NCBI GenBank assembly: GCA_030445875.1
Contig: JASUSX010000025.1
Location: forward strand, 1-13,273
Direction of reading: 5' to 3'
Source of the DNA: Clostridia bacterium
GTDB taxonomy: Bacteria > Bacillota > DSM-521 > Neomoorellales > Neomoorellaceae
DNA: 13,273 nucleotides
Shown here: positions 7,861-13,273 of the stretch, one piece after another
Layout: every line of letters starts with the position of its first letter
How positions within the stretch are numbered: position 1 is the first letter of the stretch
Translations under genes and position numbers: made by a program
Notes under the pieces: generated by a model
What the model was told of the DNA's origin: nothing
What the model saw: only the letters and a program-made list of their open reading frames with translations
Databases searched by the model: none

Positions 7861-8450
7861 TCAATCCCGCCTCCACTCCTATTTTCCGGCGTGATGATAA
7901 TAAACTGGCCTTTGAAGACTATCTCCCCGCTCACCCGGGAATGAACCGATACCAGGCAGGTGCTGCCTTTGGTCACCTTGACCATCGCCCTGGCGATCAC
8001 CCGCTCCCCGGCATAGACCGGCCGCCGGTACCTTACCCGGGCGCTGCTGGTCAGGACCACCTCAGCGCCTACAGCAGCCAGGGCCAGGGAATGGGCCTGG
8101 GCAAACAGGTAATGGCCGCGGGCCACGCCCGCCGGCTGGACCAGCATCTCCGGGGTGATTTCCAGGATAGAGATACCCATTACCCCCGGCTGCAACTCCA
8201 CCACTTCGCCTACCAGTTCTTCCGCCTTTACCCCCCGGATCCTGGTTCTGGCTTCCCGGGCCATGGTCATGATGCGTTCCCGCACCTCCGGGATGCCCAG
8301 GGCCAGGCGGTCCAGGCGGATGGTGGGTATGCTGACCTGAAACTTTTCCGCCAGTTCTTCATCGGTAGCAAAGGGGTTGTTGCGCAGGTAACGGCGCAAA
8401 GCCTGCTGCCGCTCCTCTTTAGAGCCCTTCCGGCGTGTCACAGATTTCAC
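7851..8450 (-). CDS. fapR: Fatty acid and phospholipid biosynthesis repressor FapR
   Basis: FapR represses lipid genes and is released by malonyl-CoA, so it tunes supply to precursor level. The protein of up to 199 residues has an N-terminal helix-turn-helix (ATDEELAEKFQVSIPTIRLD, about 28-47) and a C-terminal hot-dog domain, with ARGHYLFAQAHSLALA around 110-125, the region that binds malonyl-CoA in Bacillus FapR. It is slightly longer than the 188-residue Bacillus protein. The first GTG (8450) has only a weak AGG upstream. A second in-frame GTG at 8441 is preceded by GGGGTGA and aligns better with the Bacillus N-terminus, so 196 residues may be correct. The gene has its own promoter and a candidate operator. 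Confidence 0.95.
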   Translation of the reverse strand: MKSVTRRKGSKEERQQALRRYLRNNPFATDEELAEKFQVSIPTIRLDRLALGIPEVRERIMTMAREARTRIRGVKAEELVGEVVELQPGVMGISILEITPEMLVQPAGVARGHYLFAQAHSLALAAVGAEVVLTSSARVRYRRPVYAGERVIARAMVKVTKGSTCLVSVHSRVSGEIVFKGQFIIITPENRSGGGIDCE

Positions 8451-8456
8451 CCCATA

Positions 8457-8481
8457 CCTGGTACCAAATAATATTACCAGG
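8457..8481. promoter_or_regulatory. Candidate FapR operator (inverted repeat) in the fapR leader
   Basis: CCTGGTA (8457-8463) and TACCAGG (8475-8481) form a perfect 7-bp inverted repeat around an AT-rich centre, just downstream of the expected fapR start point. On the minus strand it contains TTGGTACCAGGT, which shares the GTACC core and flanking T residues of the Bacillus FapR site (TTAGTACCTAGTCTT). The position fits autorepression. The assignment is an inference, because the consensus in this lineage may differ. Confidence 0.5.
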
Positions 8482-8491
8482 CCATAGTTAT

Positions 8492-8520
8492 AGTATAATG
8501 GCCATGGCAGATTTATGCAA
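8492..8520 (-). promoter_or_regulatory. Sigma-A promoter of the fapR-plsX-fabH operon
   Basis: On the minus strand, TTGCAT and TATACT are separated by exactly 17 bases. Transcription would start near 8486, about 40 bases before the fapR start. The -10 lies between two arms of GGCCAT/ATGGCC (8480-8485 and 8498-8503). The promoter begins only a few bases after the rpmF terminator, separating the ribosomal and lipid units. Confidence 0.75.
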
Positions 8521-8522
8521 GC

Positions 8523-8550
8523 AAAAAATAACCGGCAAAAGTTGCCGGTT
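8523..8550 (-). terminator. Rho-independent terminator of yceD-rpmF
   Basis: A perfect 9-bp stem (AACCGGCAA with TTGCCGGTT) and a 3-base loop are followed on the minus strand by ATTTTTT. It lies about 50 bases beyond the rpmF stop. There is no T-run on the plus-strand side, so it acts for minus-strand transcription. Confidence 0.9.
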
Positions 8551-8600
8551 AAAAAATGGAGGTTGCTAATCGAAGGTTGGGAAGCTGGCCGGAGGGATAA

Positions 8601-8783
8601 TCACTCGGCTACCTTAATCACTTCGCGGCCCTTGTAGTAACCACACTTGGGGCAAACCCGGTGGTTAAGCTTTAGCTGGTGACACTGGGGACATTCCACC
8701 AGGGTGGGGGAGGCTATTTTCCCCCAGATGGAACGGCGCTTGTTTTTCCGGGCCCTGGATACTCTCCTTTTGGGTACGCCCAA
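8601..8783 (-). CDS. rpmF: Large ribosomal subunit protein bL32
   Basis: This is a 60-residue 50S subunit protein starting GVPKRRVSRARKNKRRS, as expected for L32. It carries two Cys pairs, CPQC (31-34) and CPKC (44-47), which form a zinc ribbon, so this is the zinc-binding form. I place the start at the TTG at 8783, one base after the yceD stop, because GGAG lies nine bases before it and L32 always begins just before GVPKRR. Upstream starts in this frame would fall inside yceD. The yceD-rpmF pair is a conserved arrangement in bacteria. Confidence 0.96.
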   Translation of the reverse strand: MGVPKRRVSRARKNKRRSIWGKIASPTLVECPQCHQLKLNHRVCPKCGYYKGREVIKVAE

Positions 8784-8784
8784 T

Positions 8785-9324
8785 CTAATTCTCTCCTTCC
8801 CTTTGGCGTAGCAATTCTGCCAGGATAGCCAGGCGCGGGTCCACTGTCCGGTCGTCACACTGGCAGGGGCCGGCGTTTAAGTTCTGGCCACACCGGGGGC
8901 ACAGGCCCTGGCAATTCTCCCGGCACAGCCACTTCATGGGCAGGGCCAGGATGAGGGCTTCCTCTACCGCCGGTTGAAGATTAATAAAATCTCCTATCAG
9001 GGGCCGCACCTCATCGGCCTCCCCATCTTCACCCGTACCGGCTAGCATTTGGCTGGCTGCGGCATACTCCTCTTCCAGCGGTACTACCGCCGAGTACCGG
9101 AATTTCTCCAGGCAGCGATCGCAGGTTAATTCCAGGGTAGTGGCCACCTGCCCTTTAACTACCAGGAGCCTGCCGGTGTTGGTTATCCTGCCACTTACGC
9201 GTACCGGGGCCAGGATGGGGATCCTGGCAGCCGCGGTTATTAAGTAGGGCCACTTGGCCTGGGTCTTAAATTCGATCTCGCTACCCGGCCTGGACTTCAA
9301 ATCGCTAACGCTAATTTGCACCAT
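8785..9324 (-). CDS. yceD: YceD/DUF177 family protein linked to rRNA metabolism
   Basis: This belongs to the DUF177 (YceD) family, coded beside rpmF in most bacteria and implicated in 23S rRNA accumulation in E. coli and plants; the molecular function is not known. The 179-residue protein has ELTCDRCLEKF at about 75-85 and a C-terminal Cys cluster, CRENCQGLCPRCGQN then CQCDD, typical of Gram-positive members and likely to bind zinc. I use the ATG at 9324. The in-frame GTG at 9330 lies inside the AGGGTGA ribosome binding site. The promoter is so close that the leader would be only about 7 to 9 bases. Confidence 0.88.
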   Translation of the reverse strand: MVQISVSDLKSRPGSEIEFKTQAKWPYLITAAARIPILAPVRVSGRITNTGRLLVVKGQVATTLELTCDRCLEKFRYSAVVPLEEEYAAASQMLAGTGEDGEADEVRPLIGDFINLQPAVEEALILALPMKWLCRENCQGLCPRCGQNLNAGPCQCDDRTVDPRLAILAELLRQREGEN

Positions 9325-9337
9325 ATTCACCCTGTTG

Positions 9338-9367
9338 ATTATAACGGAAGAAACCGCCGGGTGTCAA
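9338..9367 (-). promoter_or_regulatory. Near-consensus sigma-A promoter of yceD-rpmF
   Basis: TTGACA and TATAAT, both perfect hexamers, are separated by 18 bases on the minus strand. The -35 overlaps the ackA stop codon. The predicted start point (about 9331-9333) leaves only 7 to 9 bases before the yceD ATG, so the Shine-Dalgarno sequence would be the very 5' end of the mRNA. Confidence 0.85.
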
Positions 9368-10566
9368 CGGGCCTGGGCCTGGACGATGGCCAGGGTATCG
9401 CGGGCGATCATTAATTCCTCGTTGGTGGGAATGACAAAGGTGCGGACCCTGGCTCCGGGCGACGTAATCTCTTGCTCCCGCCCCCGTACCTGGTTTTTTT
9501 CGCGGTCAATGCCGATCCCCAGGTAATCCATGTCCTGGCAGATGGCCTCCCGGGCGGCCACCGAGTTTTCGCCCAGGCCGGCGGTGAAGACCAGAACATC
9601 CACCCCGTTTAAGATAGCCACGTAGGCGCCGATATACTTCTTGGCCGTGTGGACAAAGATATCCCAGGCCAGGCGAGCGCGATCATTTCCCTCCGCCATG
9701 GCTGCCTCAATATCCCGGAAGTCGCTACTGACCCCTGATACCCCCAGGACCCCGGAATGGCGGTTCATGAGCTGGTCCATCTCCGCCGGTGTATAGCCCT
9801 CCTTGTCCATGAGGAAAGGGACGATAGCCGGGTCAATATCCCCGCAGCGGCTACCCATCGTTAAACCGGCCAGGGGGGTAAAACCCATGCTCGTATCGTA
9901 AGAGCGGGCGTTTTTGATGGCTGTAATGCTGGAGCCATTGCCCAGGTGGCAGGTAATCACCTTTAGCTCCTCCAGGGGCCTGCCTACCAGGGCGGCAGCC
10001 CGCAGGGCGACGTACTGGTGGGAGGTGCCATGGGCGCCATAGCGGCGGATCAGATGTTTCTGGCACAGCTCGTAGGGCAGGCTGTAGGTATAGGCGTAAT
10101 CTGGCATACCCTGGTGAAAGGCCGTATCAAAGGCCGTTACCTGAGGTGTATGGGGTAGGATGGCTTCGCAGGCCTCGATACCCCGCAGGGCCGCGCCGTT
10201 ATGTAAAGGCGCCAGGGCTTCCAACTCACCAATAGCCTCTTTCGTCGAGGCATCGACCAGAACGGAATGAGGGAAGGTGCCCCCGTGGACAATGCGGTGG
10301 CCCACGGCGCCGATCTCACTGTAGTCTTTAATCACGCCGTAATGGGGGTCGGTCAAAGCCTCCAGGCAAAGGCGGATGGCCTCTTTGTGATCAGCTATTT
10401 CTTCTTCGCGAACTAATTTATCGCCACCGGCCGGGCGGTGGGTCAGCACCGAACCGGGGATGCCGATCCTTTCGACCAGGCCTTTGGCCAGCACCCTTTC
10501 ATCCTGCATATCAAAGATCTGGTACTTCACCGATGAACTACCACAGTTAAGGACGAGAATCTTCAT
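9364..10566 (-). CDS. ackA: Acetate kinase
   Basis: AckA interconverts acetyl phosphate plus ADP and acetate plus ATP. In acetogens this is the substrate-level phosphorylation that ends the Wood-Ljungdahl pathway. The 400-residue protein of the ASKHA fold has Asn7 in LVLNCGSSSVK, Arg91 in VGHRIVHGG, Asp147 in FDTAFHQ, His179 in YGAHGTSH, HLGNGSS, Arg240 in TMGSRCGDID, and the catalytic-site Glu near 383-384 in PTNEELMIARDT. GGAGG lies seven bases before the ATG. No phosphotransacetylase gene is adjacent. The gene is divergent from ylbJ and ends in the -35 of the yceD promoter. Confidence 0.97.
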   Translation of the reverse strand: MKILVLNCGSSSVKYQIFDMQDERVLAKGLVERIGIPGSVLTHRPAGGDKLVREEEIADHKEAIRLCLEALTDPHYGVIKDYSEIGAVGHRIVHGGTFPHSVLVDASTKEAIGELEALAPLHNGAALRGIEACEAILPHTPQVTAFDTAFHQGMPDYAYTYSLPYELCQKHLIRRYGAHGTSHQYVALRAAALVGRPLEELKVITCHLGNGSSITAIKNARSYDTSMGFTPLAGLTMGSRCGDIDPAIVPFLMDKEGYTPAEMDQLMNRHSGVLGVSGVSSDFRDIEAAMAEGNDRARLAWDIFVHTAKKYIGAYVAILNGVDVLVFTAGLGENSVAAREAICQDMDYLGIGIDREKNQVRGREQEITSPGARVRTFVIPTNEELMIARDTLAIVQAQAR

Positions 10567-10621
10567 GCCAGAACCTCCTGCTCAAATAGTTCCGTAAAAG
10601 CTTAATGGCAGCTCCACATAT

Positions 10622-10649
10622 ATGGTACTTTTGCTGGTTGAAAAGTCAA
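10622..10649 (-). promoter_or_regulatory. Probable ackA promoter
   Basis: On the minus strand TTGACT is followed after 16 bases by TACCAT. The -35 is good (5 of 6) and the -10 moderate (4 of 6). The start would be near 10616, about 50 bases before the ackA ATG. The -35 lies inside the inverted repeat at 10636-10651. Confidence 0.5.
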
Positions 10650-10651
10650 CC
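10636..10651. repeat. Inverted repeat over the ackA -35 region
   Basis: GGTTGA and TCAACC flank a 4-base centre (AAAG), a perfect 6+6 inverted repeat in the ackA-ylbJ divergent gap. It covers the proposed ackA -35 element and could be a repressor site. No family is assigned. Confidence 0.4.
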
Positions 10652-10721
10652 CCTAGCTACTTCTAAATTGCTATCTTACGCGTATATTGCATAACAAGGA
10701 TACCAGTCCGAGGTGACCCCT

Positions 10722-11945
10722 GTGCGCCACCAGATGGTAATTGTAACCCGCGGCCTGGCGCCCCTGCTGACGGTCATAGCCGTCGTCGTCCTGGCCCTGG
10801 CCATCATTTTATTCCCCCAGCCTGTTTTTCAGGCCGCCCTGCGCGGCCTGAAGGCCTGGTGGGAGATTGTCGTGCCCGCCCTTTTGCCCTTCTTCATAAT
10901 CTCCCAGCTCTTTATGGGCCTGGGCATCGTCCATTTCCTGGGGGTACTCCTGGAACCGGTCATGCGACCGATTTTTAATGTGCCCGGTAACGGCGCCTTT
11001 GTGATGGCCATGGGTTATACCTCCGGTTCGCCCATCAGCGCTATGCTTACCGCCCAGTTGCGCCAGCAGGGGCTGGTAACCAAGGTCGAGGGGGAACGGC
11101 TCATCTGCTTTACCAATAACGCCAGCCCCCTCTTTATGCTGGGTGCGGTAGCCGTAGGTATGCTCCATGACCCGGCCCTGGGCCCGGTCCTGGCTGGCGC
11201 CCACTACGGGGCCAATTTTCTTATAGGCGTCCTGTTCCGCTTCTACGGCCGCCAGCAGCCCGCTACCCAGCCGGTAACTTATTCCCTCCTGGCCCTGCCC
11301 CGGCGGGCCTGGCAGGCCATGATCCAGGCCCAGCAAAGGGATGGCCGCCCTTTAGGCAAGCTCCTGGGGGATGCCGTGAGCAGTTCCTTCCAGACCCTCA
11401 TCACCATAGGGGGCTTTATCATCCTCTTCAGCGTCATCATCCAGGTGGCCACCCTCCTGGGCGTGCTGAAACCTTTAAGTAACTTTCTCCTGTATGCCGG
11501 CCGGCCCCTGGGCCTGGGCCCGGAGACCTCCCTGGCCCTGGCTGCCGGTTGTTTGGAAATGACCATGGGCGCAAAATTTGCCAGTGAGACCAGCGCCCTT
11601 TTAATGGAAAAGCTGGTGGCCATCAGCCTGATCATGGGTTGGGCTGGACTATCAATCCTGGGCCAGGTGGCAGCTATGGTCAGCCCCACCGACCTGCGCC
11701 TGGGTCCCTTTATCGTGGCCCGGCTGCTCCACGGTTTCCTGGCCGCGGTCCTAGTCCGCTTCTGCCAGGGACCGGCCCGGCCCGTGCTGCTTACACTTGC
11801 CCCCACCCCAACTCAGGGCCTGGAACAGTCCTGGCTGGGGGTATGGCCGGGTTACACCGGGTTCGCCCTCACCCTGATGGTCCTCCTTTTGCTCATGGCC
11901 GGGCTGGGCCTGGGCGCTCACTACTTCCTTTACCGGCGCCCGTGA
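10722..11945 (+). CDS. ylbJ: Sporulation integral membrane protein YlbJ
   Basis: This is a 407-residue multi-pass membrane protein of the nucleoside recognition (Gate) domain group, matching Bacillus YlbJ, which is needed for normal spore cortex formation. Hydrophobic segments begin at about residue 10 (LAPLLTVIAVVVLALAIILF), recur through the protein, and end with a C-terminal helix (FALTLMVLLLLMAGLGLG). The conserved stretch MGYTSGSPISAML, then CFTNNASPLFMLGAVAVG, is the family core. The transported or recognised molecule is unknown. I choose the GTG at 10722: GAGGTGA lies just upstream, and the earlier in-frame GTG at 10713 is inside it. It is the only plus-strand gene and its last 16 bases overlap the convergent gene. 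Confidence 0.93.
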   Translation: MRHQMVIVTRGLAPLLTVIAVVVLALAIILFPQPVFQAALRGLKAWWEIVVPALLPFFIISQLFMGLGIVHFLGVLLEPVMRPIFNVPGNGAFVMAMGYTSGSPISAMLTAQLRQQGLVTKVEGERLICFTNNASPLFMLGAVAVGMLHDPALGPVLAGAHYGANFLIGVLFRFYGRQQPATQPVTYSLLALPRRAWQAMIQAQQRDGRPLGKLLGDAVSSSFQTLITIGGFIILFSVIIQVATLLGVLKPLSNFLLYAGRPLGLGPETSLALAAGCLEMTMGAKFASETSALLMEKLVAISLIMGWAGLSILGQVAAMVSPTDLRLGPFIVARLLHGFLAAVLVRFCQGPARPVLLTLAPTPTQGLEQSWLGVWPGYTGFALTLMVLLLLMAGLGLGAHYFLYRRP

Positions 11946-12445
11946 GGCTGTTTCTCTTCCGTCACTGCCGTCGCGGCTACCTGGCCCTCCGGGCCTCCGG
12001 ACGGGTAACCCTGGAGCTCCTGGCGGCCCTGGCGCACCTGGGCCAGGGCCTGGTTGAGGTTCGTCTCCAGTTGTCCCAGCAGGCCATCGGCGTAACCCAG
12101 GGCCCCCGCCTTTACTTCCTCTGCCAGGCGCTGGGCCCGGGCTATGATTTCGTTGGCCTGGGCCCTCGCTTTACGGACCAGCTCGTTCTCCTGGGCCATT
12201 ATCTCCGTACGCTTTTCGGCTTCAGCCAGGATATCCTGGGCCTTCAAGCGGGCTTCTTCCAGCAAGCGCTCTTTCTCCTGGCGTATCCACTGGGCCTGGC
12301 GCACCTCTTCGGGGAGTGCCGTCCGCAGGCGATCCAGGTAGTCCAGGAACAGGTCACCATCCAGGAACACCTTTCCCGACAGGGGAATGTGGGGACTCTT
12401 CTCAATCATCCTTTCCATCTCTTCGATCAGGGTCATAAACTCCAT
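11930..12445 (-). CDS. Conserved coiled-coil protein of unknown function between rsmD and ylbJ
   Basis: This is a 171-residue protein that I recognise only as a Firmicute family found near rsmD and ylbJ, often loosely labelled ATPase because of its resemblance to the stalk subunits of ATP synthases. The N-terminal 45 residues contain a conserved-looking block (IEKSPHIPLSGKVFLDGDLFLDYLDRLRTALPEE). A long charged helix rich in Glu, Arg, Ala and Gln then runs from about 45 to 150 and is predicted by eye to be a coiled coil (DivIVA- or AtpF-like). The tail is Gly/Pro-rich and probably disordered. There is no signal peptide, membrane segment or Walker motif, so ATPase activity is unsupported. The ATG at 12445 lies 44 bases inside rsmD, in another frame, behind AGGTGG. 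Confidence 0.75.
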   Translation of the reverse strand: MEFMTLIEEMERMIEKSPHIPLSGKVFLDGDLFLDYLDRLRTALPEEVRQAQWIRQEKERLLEEARLKAQDILAEAEKRTEIMAQENELVRKARAQANEIIARAQRLAEEVKAGALGYADGLLGQLETNLNQALAQVRQGRQELQGYPSGGPEGQVAATAVTEEKQPHGRR

Positions 12446-13001
12446 CAGCCAGCCCACCTGCCCTTTGGTAGAAATTTAAGGCTGTATCACCGTATACCCG
12501 TCTACCCTTAAAGACCATATCGGCTTTTTTCGGCCCTACCTCAGAGGTCGCTGTTTCCAGGATGGCCAGGCCCGCGGGGGCCAGTAAAGGCGCCACCGCT
12601 GGTAAGACGACCTCACCCCATCCCTGCCGGTAAGGAGGATCAATAAAGATTAGATCAAAGGCCAGGCCGCGGCCGGCCAAATCACCCAGGGCCCTGCGGA
12701 CGTCGGCAGCAACAATATGCCCCCTGGCAGCAAATCCGGTTGTGAGCAGGTTGGCCTTGAGGACCGCCAGGGCCTGGCGGTTAGACTCCACAAAAAAGAC
12801 CTCCCTGGCCCCCCTGCTCAAGGCCTCCAATCCCACCGCCCCGGAGCCGGCAAAGAGATCCAGGCACAGGCTGTCTACCACCCGTAGCCCCAGGATGTTA
12901 AAAAGGGCCTCCCGTACCCGGTCGCTGGTGGGGCGGGTGGTCTGGCCCCTGGGGGTACGCAACCTGCGGCCGCGGGCCTGGCCGGCAATTATTCTTAACA
13001 T
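12402..13001 (-). CDS. rsmD: 16S rRNA (guanine966-N2)-methyltransferase RsmD
   Basis: RsmD methylates N2 of G966 in 16S rRNA, using S-adenosylmethionine, on the assembled 30S subunit. The 199-residue Rossmann-type protein starts LRIIAGQARGRRL, has RPTSDRVREALFNIL at about 23-37, the SAM-binding motif LDLFAGSGAVGLEALSRG from residue 47 and the catalytic motif IDPPY at 120-124. GAGG lies seven bases before the ATG. The last 20 or so residues (GGLADGVYDPDRRDGKDD) extend past the usual fold end, and their DNA also codes for the start of the next gene. The gene has its own extended -10 promoter. The coaD gene that often follows rsmD is not present. Confidence 0.95.
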   Translation of the reverse strand: MLRIIAGQARGRRLRTPRGQTTRPTSDRVREALFNILGLRVVDSLCLDLFAGSGAVGLEALSRGAREVFFVESNRQALAVLKANLLTTGFAARGHIVAADVRRALGDLAGRGLAFDLIFIDPPYRQGWGEVVLPAVAPLLAPAGLAILETATSEVGPKKADMVFKGRRVYGDTALNFYQRAGGLADGVYDPDRRDGKDD

Positions 13002-13021
13002 AACAAAACCTCGCTGCAGCT

Positions 13022-13048
13022 ATTATAGCATGAAAGCCCGGCTTACAA
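13022..13048 (-). promoter_or_regulatory. Extended -10 promoter of rsmD
   Basis: On the minus strand TGCTATAAT gives a perfect -10 with the TG extension. A partial -35 (TTGTAA) lies at a short 15-base spacing, which the extended -10 can compensate. The start would be near 13016, leaving about 15 bases, including the GAGG ribosome binding site, before the rsmD ATG. Confidence 0.65.
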
Positions 13049-13116
13049 CCATTCGACGCCTTTTAACAAAAAATTTTTCCGGGATAGGTATAACTTTCCC
13101 CCAGAGCGTTCATAAT

Positions 13117-13148
13117 ACTTACCGGTAAGTCTGTTAACCAGATTTACC
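13117..13148. repeat. Palindrome cluster upstream of rsmD (possible operator)
   Basis: A perfect 14-bp palindrome ACTTACCGGTAAGT (13117-13130) shares its right half with a second inverted repeat: GGTAAGTCTG at 13124-13133 and CAGATTTACC at 13139-13148 match at 9 of 10 positions. The result is three copies of a GGTAAGT-like half site in 32 bases. This is the pattern of a multi-site transcription factor operator. No regulator is assigned. Confidence 0.5.
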
Positions 13149-13150
13149 AT

Positions 13151-13195
13151 GAAGAGCTTAGGGTTATTTTATTAACCCTCCCCCATGAGCTCTTC
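13151..13195. repeat. Nested inverted repeat
   Basis: An outer 8-bp stem GAAGAGCT/AGCTCTTC (13151-13158 and 13188-13195) encloses an inner 7-bp stem AGGGTTA/TAACCCT (13160-13166 and 13173-13179) with an asymmetric internal loop. There is no U-run on either side. It lies in the gene-free stretch from 13002 to 13273, in which no convincing coding frame is seen. Confidence 0.45.
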
Positions 13196-13248
13196 CTCCG
13201 GTTTCTCCTCTCCCACGCCGCCGGTTACACGCCGGGGGCTAAACTCTG

Positions 13249-13273
13249 GCCGTTCCTAGCGGAACGGCATTTT
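13249..13273 (+). terminator. Terminator-like hairpin at the window edge, plus strand
   Basis: A perfect 8-bp stem GCCGTTCC/GGAACGGC with a 4-base loop is followed by ATTTT, where the window stops. It looks like a plus-strand intrinsic terminator, but no plus-strand gene ends here, and the T-run cannot be seen in full. A plain hairpin in a minus-strand transcript is equally possible. Confidence 0.35.

Noticed and set aside
10622..10640. FapR-like AGTACCATA motif in the ackA leader
   Set aside because: The GTACC core alone is expected many times by chance in 13 kb and there is no matching second half site.
10661..10722. Sigma-E promoter for ylbJ
   Set aside because: Bacillus ylbJ is sporulation-controlled, so I looked for ATA and CATACAAT-type boxes. 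CATAACAA and GTATATT are present, but never at acceptable spacing to each other, so I list no promoter.
11639..12511. 290-codon plus-strand frame after the middle of ylbJ
   Set aside because: Its first part overlaps ylbJ out of frame and the rest is antisense to the coiled-coil gene; it has no ribosome binding site and no recognisable motif.
13185..13259. 24-codon Ser/Pro-rich plus-strand ORF (starting MSSSSGFSSP)
   Set aside because: No Shine-Dalgarno sequence, low complexity, and it ends inside a hairpin loop; chance is the better explanation.
13249..13268. In-frame TAG read-through (pyrrolysine-type) on the minus strand
   Set aside because: The codons before the TAG are too few to show a real gene, and the following 27 codons match no family I know; the window ends too soon to judge.

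Overview
The window is chromosomal core DNA from a GC-rich, spore-forming, thermophilic-type Firmicute, very probably Moorella (M. thermoacetica group). This rests on gene order, the sporulation genes spoVS and ylbJ, FapR control of lipid synthesis, FabK as the only enoyl-ACP reductase, and strong Gram-positive Shine-Dalgarno sequences with many GTG/TTG starts. The species call is recognition by eye, not a search. All protein genes except ylbJ lie on the minus strand, so the text reads from right to left.

Right end (about 13.27 to 10.7 kb): a 270-bp gene-free stretch rich in inverted repeats leads to an extended -10 promoter, then rsmD (16S rRNA methyltransferase). A conserved coiled-coil protein of unknown function follows, and its start lies inside rsmD. 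It converges on ylbJ, a sporulation membrane protein on the plus strand, and the two 3' ends overlap. Middle right (10.6 to 8.5 kb): ackA is divergent from ylbJ. Next come yceD (DUF177) and rpmF (ribosomal protein L32), driven by a near-consensus promoter whose -35 overlaps the ackA stop codon, and closed by a clear terminator.

Lipid block (8.5 to 1.5 kb): fapR has its own promoter and a candidate operator. It is followed by plsX, fabH, a 175-bp leader, fabK, fabD, fabG, acpP and fabF. Together these cover transcriptional control by malonyl-CoA, acyl-phosphate formation for phospholipids, initiation (FabH), malonyl transfer (FabD), elongation (FabF), both reductions (FabG, FabK) and the carrier (AcpP). 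The dehydratase FabZ and acetyl-CoA carboxylase are not here. rnc (RNase III) is the last gene of this run.

Left end (0.73 kb to 1): spoVS sits as a separate unit between rnc and smc. It has a sequence matching the sigma-H consensus at the expected spacing and its own terminator. That terminator abuts the ribosome binding site of smc, of which only the first 105 codons are present.

I see no mobile element, CRISPR, tRNA or rRNA, and no strong sign of a wholly new system. The most interesting signals are regulatory: the spoVS unit, the near-leaderless yceD promoter, the 12-bp hairpin between acpP and fabF, the fabK leader, the palindrome cluster upstream of rsmD, and the uncharacterised coiled-coil gene.
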